From positions 49,746,848 through 49,810,847 of the forward strand of contig NC_054535.1 in the NCBI RefSeq assembly GCF_017654505.1: 64,000 bases of DNA. The letters are read 5' to 3'. Shown here in pieces: positions 23,396 to 35,329 of the stretch. This DNA comes from Polyodon spathula. Its lineage: Eukaryota; Chordata; Actinopteri; Acipenseriformes; Polyodontidae. A program made the translations under genes and the position numbers. Each line of letters begins with the position of its first letter. Positions within the stretch are counted from its first letter, which is position 1. Under the pieces are notes generated by a model. The model did not search any database, was not told where the DNA came from, and saw only the letters and a program-made list of their open reading frames with translations.

Positions 23396-23640
23396 CACCC
23401 ATTTAAGAACTGTATCGGTTCAGTTAGAATTATTTTTTTTAAATGTATTTTTGAAAGACTAATTTAATTTTACACTACATTAAGAATTTTTTTTTTTCCT
23501 GGACCTACTGCATTTGATCTCATCGGATTCTGGTACTGTAAGTTGTGAGAAACAAACAAACAAACAAGCAAAGCAGTGCATAAACAAATAGTTTATAACA
23601 TTACTATTTTGTAAATGTGAAACACTGATTCATGTGTTTG

Positions 23641-25290
23641 TGATGTTTAATTTGTCCCTCTTCACGGTCCTTACTTTGAGTAAGTTCCACCCCCCCAGTC
23701 TGTGTTAATACGTCTTCAGTAGATGATCTTTGGTGTAGCAATGGCGCTGATCTTTGGTGACGAGGATATATATATTTTTTTCTACTTTTGTCCGGAAACA
23801 AGAGAAATAAAAAAAAGAAATTTGCGTCGAAAGGAAAGCAACAGCAGCATGAAGTCTTGGCTACTTTCAGAACAATCAATGAGTTCTTGGAAGAATAGGA
23901 CGACTGGACTGAGTACATTGAAAGGTTAGAACATTTTTTTTCTGGCAAACAAAGTTATGGATGAAAGTAAAAGGCGTGTCGATGAATCTGGCTGCGCTAG
24001 TTTTTTTTTTTGTTTGTTTGTTTTTATTTTTTTAATTTTGTCGTAGCCAATGTTTTTTTTTTCCCCAGTTTTCTCCCCAATTTGGAATGCCCAATTGTTA
24101 TTTGTATCCCAGTTCACCGCGGCAACCCCCTGGTGATGCATGAAATGGAGACTGGAACACTCGTCCTCTGAAAGGTGCTCCTGCCAATCCATCATTTTTT
24201 CCATGGTGATCCACAGCGAGGCCACCAGACCTATAGTGCCAGAGGACAACACAGATCTGATATCTGAAATAAAACCCACTAACAAAACTACAAATAAAAG
24301 TGACTGCACCTGTAGCGTTCCCCCACTGTCACTATCTGTGCCCTCGGGTCTTCAGCCTATGCTTTGCTATTCCTCTGCTATACTCGTTGGTGTTGCCCAG
24401 GTTTCCCCACCAACTAGACACACCCCGATTTGGGTACGTAATTATGATTACTTTCATGGTTTCGTTTCTTGTGTTCAGCTGTCCTCCTCAGCCTGGCTTG
24501 TCTTTCAAGTTCCTCACGACCAGGGCCATCACAGTGATTCTTCCTAGATGGGCGGGGCTGAGGAATGACAAAGCACAGTTTATATAGGTCGGGTACCCCC
24601 CAAGACCTGCCTCCCGACCACTCAGAGAGAGGGAGAGAACACACCCTCACCCAACCTCTCCTTGTCATTGCCATGATCGACATGTGGATCTTGCAGGGCT
24701 CCTGACCCCTCCACCACAGGATCATGCATAAGTCAAATAGCCAGCACAGGTCTCACATCTGAAACACCAGATTTCTTGGATACAGATGTTCCAGAAATGC
24801 CACCTGGAATGGAGTTGTCAAGGAGTTCTCCACCCACACCCCTGGTGACCCCAGCTCCAGTTCCTGCCGATGTTACTGTCCCAGTTTCCAAGGACACCAA
24901 GTGTTGGGGTACGACATTTAGAGAGCCATAGCAGAACTCCAATAAGACTAAACCTGTATTTATGTCCTTAGGACTAGACTTATAAAAGAGCACAGTGATT
25001 CATTTGTGTAAAAATAAAAACACTACAGACCATAATGGATACGTTTATTTGTGTTTAAAGGGCATTAGGCTTTAAGGTGGAGAGGTGATGTAACTGTTTA
25101 ATTTGTCTCTCTTCAGGAGCCTTACGTTGAGTAAGCTCCACCCCCCAGCCTGTGTTTATACCTCTTCAGTAGATGATCTTTGGTGTAGCAATGGCGCTGA
25201 TACACTGTGAATGTGATAACGTGGCTTAGAGTTGTTGTTATAATAAAATACTTAAAAGACTCACCCGTTGTTTCTTTCCCAAGTTACTAC
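23641..25290 (+). mobile_element. Ty3/gypsy-like LTR retrotransposon remnant
   Basis: Two direct LTR copies: a shortened left one (23641-23755) and a fuller right one (about 25086-25290, with an ATAATAAAATAC signal). Both begin TGATGT, and they share CAGTAGATGATCTTTGGTGT and AGCAATGGCGCTGAT. After the left LTR comes TTTGGTGACGAGGATA, the primer-binding-site region usual in gypsy elements. A purine-rich stretch (AAGGTGGAGAGG) precedes the right LTR. Only the start of gag survives; pol is absent. A separate poly(T)-ended dispersed repeat may fill 24001-24250. Confidence 0.65.
23866..23999 (+). pseudogene. Gypsy gag N-terminal fragment
   Basis: Conceptual translation reads FRTINEFLEE, a TAG stop, DDWTEYIERLEHFF, and after a one-base shift in a T-run ANKVMDESKRRVDESG. 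The W-x-EY-ERL--FF-AN block is the common start of fish gypsy gag proteins. One stop and one frameshift within 45 codons show decay. Confidence 0.7.
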
Positions 25291-26164
25291 ATATATTAAA
25301 TCTTAAAATCAAGGGCAGTCGTTCATGCCAAGCCCTGGGTCTCTGCACTTACCGATCTATAAAGCAACTTTAAACCTGTGTTTATGGCCACAGCCATAGG
25401 ATGCACTTTTGATGCCTTTGTCGTCAGCATTTTTACAAAAAAGGTTAGCCTTCTTAAAGTAGTAGGCCTATTGTAATTTGTAGTAGAAGTCCTGAATGTT
25501 TTCTTCATTGCATCACAAGGAGGACTTACTGAAATCAGATAATTACGCTCTTCACTGCAAACATTTAAAATACACGTTATCAGAGACTCTGATTCAGAAT
25601 GTGCCATTAAAACTGGTATGTGGAACCAGGCACTGATTTGTTTTGTTCCTAGTGATTATTCAATGGAAAGACTAATTTGATTTCCACACAGAAAATAGAT
25701 CGCTTCGTCGGTGCCCAGTCACCAAATTTAGACCGGGCAGGCGCCATATACGCATTTTCACAACAATTCAGTAAAGATTCTTAAGTTAGTTCTTAAGTCA
25801 AGGTTCCCTTTCAATCTCGAAATGTCAACCATTACGAGTTGGGAACAGGGTTGCCAGATTTCTGACAGAAAAAATAGCAACCTCATTCTTCAAAACAAGC
25901 GCAACCCATGTTAGAGTATGGGCGTGTATGCAAATTCCAACCCGCGACTCTCAAATTCCGAACACTAGTTCAAAAAAAAACAAGCCCAATCCCGCTTGGC
26001 AAACTCTGGTTGGGAAATGACCCTCATGTCACTTGACGTGAGCACATATTTAAAAAGCTGTCTGATAGGCCCGGTGTGACCACGTGTCTGTTGCATTCTG
26101 GAACAAGATGTTACGTCACTCTGACAAAGTGCAAAGAGGATTGCACAGCACTTCACGTGCAAGT
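25291..26164. other. Unassigned sequence
   Basis: No exon or known repeat. The minus-strand frames at 25323-25607 and 25965-26276 have no recognisable domain. Confidence 0.4.
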
Positions 26165-26481
26165 AAAAAGTAATAATATGCGAGCACGGGGAATTGCACT
26201 TTATTAATTCACGTGCAGTTGTACCGAAACTCCATTTGAATGATTGATTAGCAATCGAGTCTTGGTACAGCTGCATAAAAGCAACATGTTTTCACCCACT
26301 CTGGGTTGTGTGTTTGGTGAGTGGAGAACGGGATTGGAGATGGAGGAAATAATAAGTATAATAATAATAATAATAACATAAAGTAAAAGAAGCTCACCAT
26401 GTTTTGTTTAGTCCGTTCTGTCTGTCTGTTTATTTTCCTGTTTCTGGTCTGACGCCACCCACTCCGGCCGTCTTTGTGACA
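26165..26481 (+). mobile_element. 3' part of an LTR, with primer-binding region
   Basis: The end (CCTGTTTCTGGTCTGACGCC, then CACTCCGGCCGTCTTTGTGACA) resembles the ends of the solo LTRs at 47416 and 54605. The next bases, GTGGTGTCAGCACTGGGACA, look like a primer-binding site and leader. It includes an (AAT)n stretch at about 26355-26378. The LTR start could not be placed. Confidence 0.45.
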
Positions 26482-26603
26482 CGTGGTGTCAGCACTGGGA
26501 CAACAGCGCCTCCAAGTGACAGACCAGAGCAGGAACCTCAATTTGTTGTTTAAAAAAAAACAAAAAAACAACAACAATAAATAAATAAATAAATAAATAA
26601 AAA

Positions 26604-27300
26604 ATGGAAGGCTGGAAATGAAGAGAAGGCTGCCAGGATTTGGAGGGCCTCCTCGGTGGTCTAGAGGACCAAGGCTGGTGCCTTGCCTGTGGGGAGTTCT
26701 GGCACCCGGTGATGCGCTACCCCTACTAAGAGGGAGAGGAGGAACTGGCCCAGGAGAGGAAGGTAAAGAGGAGGCAGAGAAGGGGAAAGGGGAAGAAGAA
26801 GGCAGAGTGTCCATCTCTCCCATATCCACCAGCAGAGGAAGAATGCCTGCTGGTTTTGCCGCCAGAGCCAAAGGGAGAGCCACACCAGTCCCCTGCAAGA
26901 GAGGGAGAGCCGCACCAGTCCCCTGAAACAAGGGTAGACTACACGCCACTCCCACCTCCACTGGCAGGAGCAGAGCAGCAGGAGCTGCCTCTGCCTCCGC
27001 CACCTCCACTGACAGGAGCAGAGCAGCAGGAGCTGTCTCTGCCTCCGCCACCTCCACCAGCAGAGGGTGAATGCCTGCTGGGTCCCTTTCCACCAGCAGA
27101 GGATGAATGCCTGCTGGTATCACTTCCCCCATCAGCAGAGGAGGAATGCCTGCTGGTATCACTTCCCCCACCAGCAGAGGAGGAATGCCTGCTGGTAACA
27201 TTTCCCCCACCATCACGAGGAGAGGAGCAGGAGCTGCCTCTGCCTTCACCAGAAGGACCAGGACTAGATGCTGGCGGTCCTCAGTTTCAGGGTTGCGTAG
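26604..27300 (+). pseudogene. Proline-rich gag-like frame of an LTR element
   Basis: A frame through 26640-26730 reads WCLACGEFWHPVMRY, a CCHC zinc-knuckle-like motif whose last Cys is Tyr, then a TAA. After it the same phase holds 26856-27416 with proline-rich repeats of the type AEEECLLVSLPPP. Such knuckle-plus-repeat proteins are common as predicted products of fish LTR elements. The long minus-strand frame (26248-27576, 442 aa) is a shadow of the low-complexity repeats. The 3' end is cut by the Tc1 that starts around 27300. Confidence 0.45.
27060..27215 (+). repeat. Minisatellite of about 39 bp in the proline-rich frame
   Basis: Four to five units around AGCAGAGGAGGAATGCCTGC / TGGTATCACTTCCCCCACC. 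The period is a multiple of three, giving the 13-aa repeat AEEECLLVSLPPP. A related shorter unit (AGGAGCAGAGCAGCAGGAGC) occurs twice at 26965-27034. Confidence 0.85.
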
Positions 27301-27309
27301 CTGTCGTTC

Positions 27310-28656
27310 CTGCAGAGCAGACCCTCTCCTCTCGAATACACACAGCTCCACTCTGCAGCATGGTATTGCAATCTCCTCGAGCCATCTCCAGCGGATCATT
27401 GAAGGATCATTGGTGAGGCTGTGAATCTGAAGGAAAATGAAGACCAAAGAGCATTCTACAGACGTTAGAGATAAAGTAATACAAATGCATAGATTAGGGA
27501 AAGGGTACAAAATAATACCCAAGTGTTTGGATATCCCAGTGAGCACAGAATAATCAGGAAGTGGATGCTGCATCACACCACCCAGGCACTGCCAAGAAAA
27601 GGCCGCCCCTCAAAACTCAACGCTCAAACAAGAAGGGGACTTGTGAGAGAAGCCACAGAGAGGCCAACAATCACTTTGAAGGAGCTACAGAGTTCAATGG
27701 CTGGGTGTGGAGTAATGGTGCACCAGTCAACCATATCAAGAGCTCTGCATAACATTGACCTGTATGGAAGGGTGGCAAGAAAGAAGCCGTTACTCAAAAA
27801 GTACCATCTGAAAGCACGTCTGGAGTTTGCCAGAAAGCATGAGAGTGACCCAGCTGCGATGTGGGAAAAGGTTTTGTGGTCAGATGAGACCAAGATAGAG
27901 CTTTTTGGCCAAAACTCAAAGCGCTATGTGTGGTGCAAACCTAACACTGCCCATGCCTCAAGACACACCATCCCTACAGTGAAGTATGGTGGTGGCAGCA
28001 TCATGCTGTGGGGATGCGTCTCATCAGCAGGGGCTGGGCATCTTGTTACAATTGAAGGAAGAATGGATGGAGCAAAATACAGGAAAATATTGCAAGAGAA
28101 TCTGCTTCAGTCCACTAAAAATCTGAAACTTGGGAGGAAATTCACCTTTCAGCAGGACAATGATCCCAAGCACAAGGCCAAAGCAACATTGGAGTGGATC
28201 AAGAACAAAAAGGTGAATGTCCTACAGTGGCCCAGTCAAAGTCCTGATCTCAATCCCATTAAGAATCTGTGGCACTATTTGAAAATTGCAGTCCACAAGC
28301 GTCGTCCAACCAACCTGAACAACCTGGAGCAAATCTGCCAAGAAGAATGGGCCAAAATCACTCCGACACTGTGTGCAAAGCTGGTGCTTACTTACCCCAA
28401 AAGACTTAAAGCTGTTATTGCAGCGAAAGGTGGCTCTACCAAATATTAATGTGTGGGGGTTGAATACTTATGCAAGCAAGATATTTCAGTTTTTAATTTT
28501 TCTTAAAAATATTTCCCATCATAAAACCAATGTCACCTTACAATAATTGATTTTGAGTTTGTATTTTAAAATAAAATATCGAACAGAACGAAATTTCAAT
28601 GTACCATTTGTAATTCAGTAATATGAGAGAATTGGTCAGGGGTCTGAATACTTTTG

Positions 28657-28658
<2 letters not shown>
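27310..28658 (+). mobile_element. Tc1-like transposon, nearly complete
   Basis: Encodes a full-length but mutated transposase and ends on the right at GGGGTCTGAATACTTTTGCAA (28638-28658), directly against an (AT)n array. The left terminal inverted repeat is not found: sequence before about 27310 belongs to the proline-rich element, so the left end is truncated in the 5' non-coding part. Confidence 0.8.
27437..28449 (+). pseudogene. Tc1-like transposase, full length with two defects
   Basis: The start ATG at 27437 gives MKTKEHSTDVRDKVIQMH and the first paired-type HTH. A one-base loss near 27547 shifts the frame; from there an open frame runs to 28449 with KGRPSKL, the second [16 protein letters not shown] (first catalytic Asp), [24 protein letters not shown] (second Asp) and the end AKGGSTKY. 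The third catalytic residue is lost: [11 protein letters not shown] has Lys where Tc1 transposases have Glu. About 337 codons in all, close to the family's usual 340. One base loss and one catalytic substitution keep it from being active. Confidence 0.9.

Positions 28659-28738
<80 letters not shown>
28659..28738. repeat. (AT)n microsatellite
   Basis: About 40 AT units abutting the right end of the Tc1-like element, which inserts at TA. Confidence 0.97.
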
Positions 28739-28740
<2 letters not shown>

Positions 28741-28891
28741 TAACTGGCTTATATATTTCGATCCCTTACCATTTAAAATTATTGTTTTCAGCATTTTATT
28801 TATTTATTCATGTATTGATTGTAAACCTATAGAATTCATTAAAAACCTTTCTCAAAAGCGTTAATTGTCCATTTTATTTAATAAATGCATA

Positions 28892-29735
28892 TGTGACAGA
28901 AATACAATGAGTTCTGGTTGTAAATCTCCCTCTCGATCTGTGAGGGTGCTAAATAGCAAAAGGAGAAGCCTCTGGATGGGCTGGCCTGACAGTTCGTTTC
29001 CGAGGTTGGGAAGTCGGTCAGTCTGGATGGAAGCGAAACTCTGTTGCAGTAACGTATTGATCTGGAAGGTAAACGAGGTAGCAGCTGCAAGCAATAGACG
29101 CAGCTGGAATCGTTTACCAAGGGGTCATGCAGGATAGTGTAAAAGGGGTCAGAGAAACGCTATTTATTTTCCTTCGCTTGGTTTTGGGTTAGAAACTAGA
29201 AGGACTGTGAGAGATGCAGAGAAAGCGTTTTGGAAATATTTGTGAGTGGTTTTTTGGTTGTTTGTTTGTCTGTGTCTGTTTAGTAACTGTCTGCGTTTTC
29301 TGATTATAGCAGTAAGCTGATAAACACAAATCCGAAGCTGCACTTCAGTCACGATTAACATTGTTTTCACTGTCGTTCACAAATAAAGCACGTATTATAT
29401 TGTACTGCACCACAAGCACTGAGAGCACTCACTTCGGACTGGTGATCGTGTGTGTCTAATTGTGTGTTTAAGTACTTGTGCGCATTATTTACAGGACTGC
29501 AACCCTTTTTCAATACTGTGCAATACACATGGTTGTGTATTGCAAGCTTGTTGTTATGTACTGTGTGGTCATCAGACCCTTGGATTATAAACAAATAATA
29601 AACAAACCATTTCACCTGTACTTTGTTGTCTGTTGGTTTCTTTGGATTATTGCACCAGCACCGTACCTGCTATAGACCTACTATCAGCAGCCACCTGCTA
29701 TACACCTGATCACTATCAGCAGCCACTTTGCCACA
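28892..29735 (+). mobile_element. Solo LTR, 844 bp, with 5-bp target duplication
   Basis: Begins TGTGACAGAA and ends TTTGCCACA, flanked by perfect GCATA copies at 28887-28891 and 29736-29740. AATAAA at 29382-29387. No internal genes, so it arose by LTR-LTR recombination. The right half is shared with the LTR at 10.6-11.2 kb. The 5-bp duplication fits Ty3/gypsy or BEL-type integration; family not determined. Confidence 0.85.
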
Positions 29736-30036
29736 GCATAGTAAAAACATGTGCTATGGGGTATCGCAAAACCACAAAAACTAATAATGAATAGAGCCCA
29801 ATGTACATGTTGTTTTGTTGATGCTGCAGTTACATTTTATAGTAAGCAAAGAAAAACAAAAAATACACAGCCAAAATGTTTGCTCTTTGTTTTGTTTGCT
29901 GTTTCATCTGTAACCTATTCAACAAAGGGGAAGGAGGAAGACCAGCACCTCTGTTACATCGCTCTAGAAGAGAAGAACAAAGGTAGAAAGAGGTGACAGG
30001 CCTCTAACTACTCTAACTACTGTCTGAAATCCTTTG

Positions 30037-31081
30037 GGAGTGGTTAACATGTAGAAAACAGAAAGTACTGATTAGAGGAAAAACCTCAGAATGGAGTGTG
30101 GTAACCAGTGGAGTACCACAGAGATCAGTATTAGGTCCTCTGCTATTCCTAATCTACATTAATGATTTAGATTCTGGTATAGTAAGCAAACTTGTTAAAT
30201 TTGCAGATGACACAAAAGTAGGAGGAGTGGCAAACACTGTTGTAGCAGCAAAGGCCATTCAAAATGATCTAGACAAGATTCAGAACTGGGCAGACACATG
30301 GCAAATGACATTTAATAGAGAAAAGTGTAAGGTACTGCACGCAGGAAATAAAAATGTACATTATAAATATCATATGGGAGATACTGAAATTGGAGAAGGA
30401 ATCTATGAAAAAGACCTAGGAGTTTTTGTTGACTCAGAAATGTCTTCATCTAGACAATGTGGGGAAGCTATAAAAAAGGCTAACAAGATGCTCAGATACA
30501 TTGTGAAAAGTGTTGAATTTCAATCAAGGGAAGTAATGTTAAAACTATACAATGCACTAGTAAGACCTCATCTTGAATATTGTGTGCAGTTCTGGTCACC
30601 TTGCTATAAAAAATATATTGCTGCTCTAGAAAGAGTGCAAAGAAGAGTGACCAAAATTATTCTGGGCTTAAAAGGCATGTCATATGCAGACAGGCTAAAA
30701 GAATTGAATCTGTTCAGTCTTGAACAAAGAAGACTACGTGGCAACCTAATTCAAGCATTCAAAATTCTGAAAGGTATTGACAGTGTCGACCCAAGGGACT
30801 TTTTCAGCCTGAAAAAAGAAACAAGGACCAGGGGTCACAAATGGAGATTAGACAAAGTGGCATTCAGAACAGAAAGTAGGAGGCACTTTTTTACACAGAG
30901 AATTGTGAGGGTCTGGAATCAACTCCCCAGTAATGTTGTTGAAGCAGACACCCTGGGATCCTTCAAGAAGCTGCTTGATGAGATTCTGGGATCAATAAAC
31001 TACTAACAACCAAACGAGCAAGATGGGCCGAATGGCCTCCTCTCGTTTGTAAACTTTCTTATGTTCTTATGTTCTTATGTT
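30037..31081 (+). mobile_element. CR1/L2-type LINE, 5'-truncated
   Basis: Covers the C-terminal part of the RT frame, a short 3'UTR with GATGGGCCGAATGGCCTCC, and a tail made of TTATGTTC octamers (31058-31080). Octamer tails are typical of CR1-like LINEs. No target duplication is evident and the 5' end is truncated, as usual for target-primed reverse transcription. Confidence 0.85.
30098..31006 (+). pseudogene. LINE reverse transcriptase C-terminal half
   Basis: 302 codons open to the stop. It begins at the RT palm: VPQRSVLGPLLFLIYINDL (usual GVPQGSVLGP; the second Gly is Arg) and then LVKFADDTKVGG with the catalytic FADD box. The thumb and C-terminal blocks follow: MTFNREKCKVLHAGNKN, EKDLGVFVDSEM, LKLYNALVRPHLEYC, LERVQRRVTKII, YADRLKELNLFSLEQRR and the end RVWNQLPSNVVEADTLGSFK. 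The endonuclease and N-terminal RT parts are missing, so it cannot act alone. It is the intact reference for the broken copy at 2.5-3.6 kb. Confidence 0.88.
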
Positions 31082-32063
31082 TTGTAATTAATTCACAAAG
31101 GTAAAGTAAAGCCTTTCTTAATCCTTTGATATTTTTCAACTTTTATATAATGACTTTGATAACATTTTACAAATGAACAAATATTCTAGTGTACCTTATG
31201 TTACTTATTACTATAATATTATAGTTTCATTTTTATGGCATGTCTGTTACACACTACAATGGGAACGTGATAACTGCCTTGATTTTGTACCAGTCTTCAC
31301 TAGCTTTTATTTTATCATTCAATCCTAGCCTCCTATGTATGTTTTGGATTACATTTGACTATAATCTTTCACGCCCTGTCCTTTTACTACACGATTAAGA
31401 GAACCCTCACTATATGCCTGCACTGGCTTTCATAAAAGGCTGCTGATGCCGGAATACATGATTCTAGTTGATCATTTTGGACGACCCCTTATATCAACAG
31501 AAATATAATGTACATTAAAGTACTTCTGAATTTGCATTTAGGCATTGTTTATATTTATTTATTTTGTTCATTTAAATGACTGAACTGAATAATTCAGGAA
31601 GGATTTTTTAAAATGTGAAAGGCAGGAAATAGTGGAGCTGCTCTGGAACCCTAGCTCCAGCTCCAGCTCCAGTGTCCCCAGCTACAGCTCCAGGACTCAG
31701 GATCCAGAGCGTGGCCAACCCTACAATACACTACTGACCACTCTACTGCAGTATGGATGAATTTTGCCCATTTTACCCCACTCAAACCCCTTGCTTACTA
31801 AATATATTGGTGCCCCTGAGAAGATAATCTTCAAATACAGGCAAAGTATTTTAAATAGCAAATTACAGCAGTAAAGCATTTTTAAAACCTATTTACTACA
31901 AGAATTCTGAATGAATGGGTGTTACATTTTGTTATTTGTTTTACCCGGAAAGTGGGCTTCCCGAATAAAAGATGTTGGTGAATGTCTTCTGCTATTGTGA
32001 ATTCTCACAAGAAGATTATAAAGAAACTGTGCGCTTGTTTGTGTATTTTTAACGCTGGCTGTC

Positions 32064-32103
<40 letters not shown>

Positions 32104-32469
32104 GTTATCATTATTGTTGTAGATATCGAGTGCTGCAATACCACTGGTGGTATTTAGATGATCGTATGCGGAAGTTAATGGGAAGACAGAATCAAGCACT
32201 GCCACACACGACATTTCAAAAGGATTAAAATGTTTAACCCTAAAACCCAATGGGCTATAATCACTGGATAAAAGTATGCCATGTTCCAATTGTATTTATT
32301 TATTTATTTAAACTAGTTGCGGTTTCGTTTATTAGCCACACGGGGGCGTAAATTGACCATTTACTTGTTGGATCCAGTTTAACCCTCCAGAATTGTTCTG
32401 AGGATTTTGATCTTCAAAGTTCCCCTTTTGTGACTGTAAATAATTACATTTGTCATACTGGTGCTGGTG

Positions 32470-32540
<71 letters not shown>
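32470..32540. repeat. (ATT)n array
   Basis: About 23 units, uninterrupted. Confidence 0.97.
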
Positions 32541-33866
32541 GCAACCCACATTCTACAACACACTCCCATTTCTATTAGGTCTCAGTTTGGGTAAGTTGTG
32601 CACTTTACTTCTACGGTCTACAATAGAGACTTTTGCATTTTATTAAAGCTGTCTACTATATGAATACTAAACCTTCTAATAAAATTCTAATGCGTGTCTG
32701 TTTTAAAATATACTTTGTGGATTTTGCATAAGTGATGTACTGTACAATACTTGTTACAGAGAAAAAAACACCACAAAAGCCATAATTGCCAGGAAAATAA
32801 GGGTTACCTTTGCTTGGCTCACTATCTTCGTGGATAAATATCGGAAAAGCACTGTGGAGCACATCTTTAATAAATGACAAACTTCACAGAAGACTGACCG
32901 GTCAGTGTGCAATCACCGGCGCGCATGTGTGTGACTCTATTCTGACAGCTCTATAACTAATGGTGCAAACGAGCCAGGCTTAGTTATGCAGTAAAATGTT
33001 GCTTTGAGATTGCACGGTTTGAGCACGCTCCCAGTGAAACTGTCACACTATGGCATACAGTAAGAGGCACTTATACCAAACACAACAGACCCCCTCTGTT
33101 CAATACAGTTGCTTATGAATTTATGCACATAAAAAGTGAACACATGCGACCTCAGCCAATTCCAAGCAAGTGTGGCATCATGTCATCTTTATGGATTGGC
33201 TTCTGTTAATTCTTTCTTAGCATGTGGATATTCTTCGAGTGTCCAGGTCCAGTTACTAAAAGGGTGTCTCTGCAAAAAGTCGGGCGTGTCCAATCTACCT
33301 TGATGAAGGTAACCGCTGGCACAATTCAACAGGAATATGTCCCTCCTGGTTTAAAGCACTAGTGTCTCTTTCTTTGTTTCCGCAGCAGAATGTAGGAGAG
33401 TCTAGTGCGTGGTGCATGTGAGAACAGTCTTGTTAGAGAGATCCTCAGAAGCAAGTCATTTAAAATAAAATAAAGTATTAAATGGGGGATTTCAAAATTA
33501 AGGAAAAACCCCAAAATGACTTCGTGCTCTCCATTTTTTTTAGTAAATTACTACATTTATCTTTATTGAGATAATAACTTGTGTGTCGTGCAATACTGGA
33601 GGTTTATTGTGTCCAATTAATAAAGCTTCTGTTTTTATGTAGAAAATAAATTGTAATATTCACGAAACTGTTGTTGTTAACGAAGCCATAACTCATAGTC
33701 AGAGCTTTGTGAATACGACCACATTTCCGGATTAAGACCATACCATAAAATTTAACTCTTTCACTTGTAGACGTCTGGAGATTTTGAGTGGTCTGTGGAG
33801 TGAATAAGGGGTGTCAGAAAAATAGTTTGTTCTTTTGTTCATTTTCTGCCCAACCATGTGATGACT

Positions 33867-33876
<10 letters not shown>

Positions 33877-33950
<74 letters not shown>

Positions 33951-33951
33951 T
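33877..33951. repeat. (ATT)n array
   Basis: About 25 units, uninterrupted. Confidence 0.97.
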
Positions 33952-34080
33952 TATAAATAAATAACACATATATAATAGTCAGGTTTTTTTTCAAAAAAAG
34001 TAATTCCCAGCTTTGCAAATGTTTTATTTATTAATAATTAGTACGAAGAGTCATTTTTGAGAGGAGGCCCGAGAGAGACC

Positions 34081-34082
<2 letters not shown>

Positions 34083-34128
<46 letters not shown>
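34083..34128. repeat. (GA)n microsatellite
   Basis: About 23 GA units. Confidence 0.96.
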
Positions 34129-34132
<4 letters not shown>

Positions 34133-35048
34133 AAAGCACATTTGATTTTTACAGCACATTTGTGTGTTAAATCATGCAGGGGGATATACTGCATTACTAT
34201 TTAATCATGTAATGTATAAACATACAATTAGTGCACCTTTCTCAATTACCAACTATATAAGTGTTAATACGTTTGAAAAAAAATGAAGTAAAATGAATAC
34301 TAAAGCGGTTCCAAATATTCTGCTTTGTTAAATGGTAATGGTGTACATGTAAGGCCGCATTTACAAGCTACTGGTACTTCCCAACAAACCACTGCGTGTT
34401 TATCCACTACAGGTGCATACTTATAGAGAGCGGGAGAACATATATTTTATTAAATAATTATTCGTGATATTGTTTGAATTCAGTTCATATTTCTATAACT
34501 ACACAATCTTGTTTGACCATTTTAAATGACAGAAAACTGCAGGGTGCAAGTAGCGTGTAAGCAAACAAACTGCACATTATATAAAAGGAAGAAGCAACGT
34601 TGACAAAATACAGACATTCGCAGACATAACAATGAAATACGGTGCTAACATTATCATTTGAGCAACTCTGAAGTACCATATATCATTTTCATAGAACAGC
34701 ACAATTAAAGAGACTTAATTAGCGTGAAATGTATTTGAAGAATAGTTTAAAAAGAAAAAAATGGAATAAAAATCACACTTACAAAAATTTTAGAAAAAAT
34801 TATTTAAAAAAACTATAAAGGACATTTGTTGTTCAGTGTCAACGCATGATGTAATAAAACATATTGAAAATGCAACAATTAAAGTTACGGGATTTAAGTA
34901 TTTCATCGAGTACTTTGTGCCTTTCTTAAACTGGTGTAAAAAAAAAAAAAAAATCCGCACATGATCACAAGTTCTGAGAGCCTTTATGGTACTTAAAACA
35001 TTGACGTCTTATTTTATTTATTTTCATTAAAATCGTACACGTGTTTCG

Positions 35049-35049
<1 letters not shown>

Positions 35050-35111
<62 letters not shown>
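35050..35111. repeat. (ATT)n array
   Basis: About 20 units followed by poly-T, about 1.5 kb upstream of the HELT start codon. Confidence 0.97.
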
Positions 35112-35112
<1 letters not shown>

Positions 35113-35329
35113 TTTTTTTTTTTAAAACAGCTGTTTTTTTAAGCTTGAAATGGTTCCCGTGAAAAAAAGCAGACGAGAAAACCGTTTTGGCGCATGATAC
35201 CAAGTTTATAAATGTGAGCCAGAGCGGGCACAATAAACCTGTTGTTAACGTTGCTGTGAAAATATGTTTGAAGAAAATAGGCAATTGTTGTATGAAATGT
35301 ATTCAAGTATAAAATAATGCCCTTTGTTG

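Larger units (their letters stand above)
31082..35329. other. Gene-free sequence with trinucleotide arrays
   Basis: No exon recognised. Simple repeats: (AGCTCC)n near 31651, (ATT)n at 32067-32103, 32470-32540, 33877-33951 and 35050-35111, and (GA)n at 34083-34128. Asn- and Ile-run frames over these are artefacts. Confidence 0.5.

Noticed and set aside
26248..27576. 442-codon minus-strand frame
   Set aside because: Antisense shadow of the proline-rich minisatellite and the Tc1 start; no recognisable domain.
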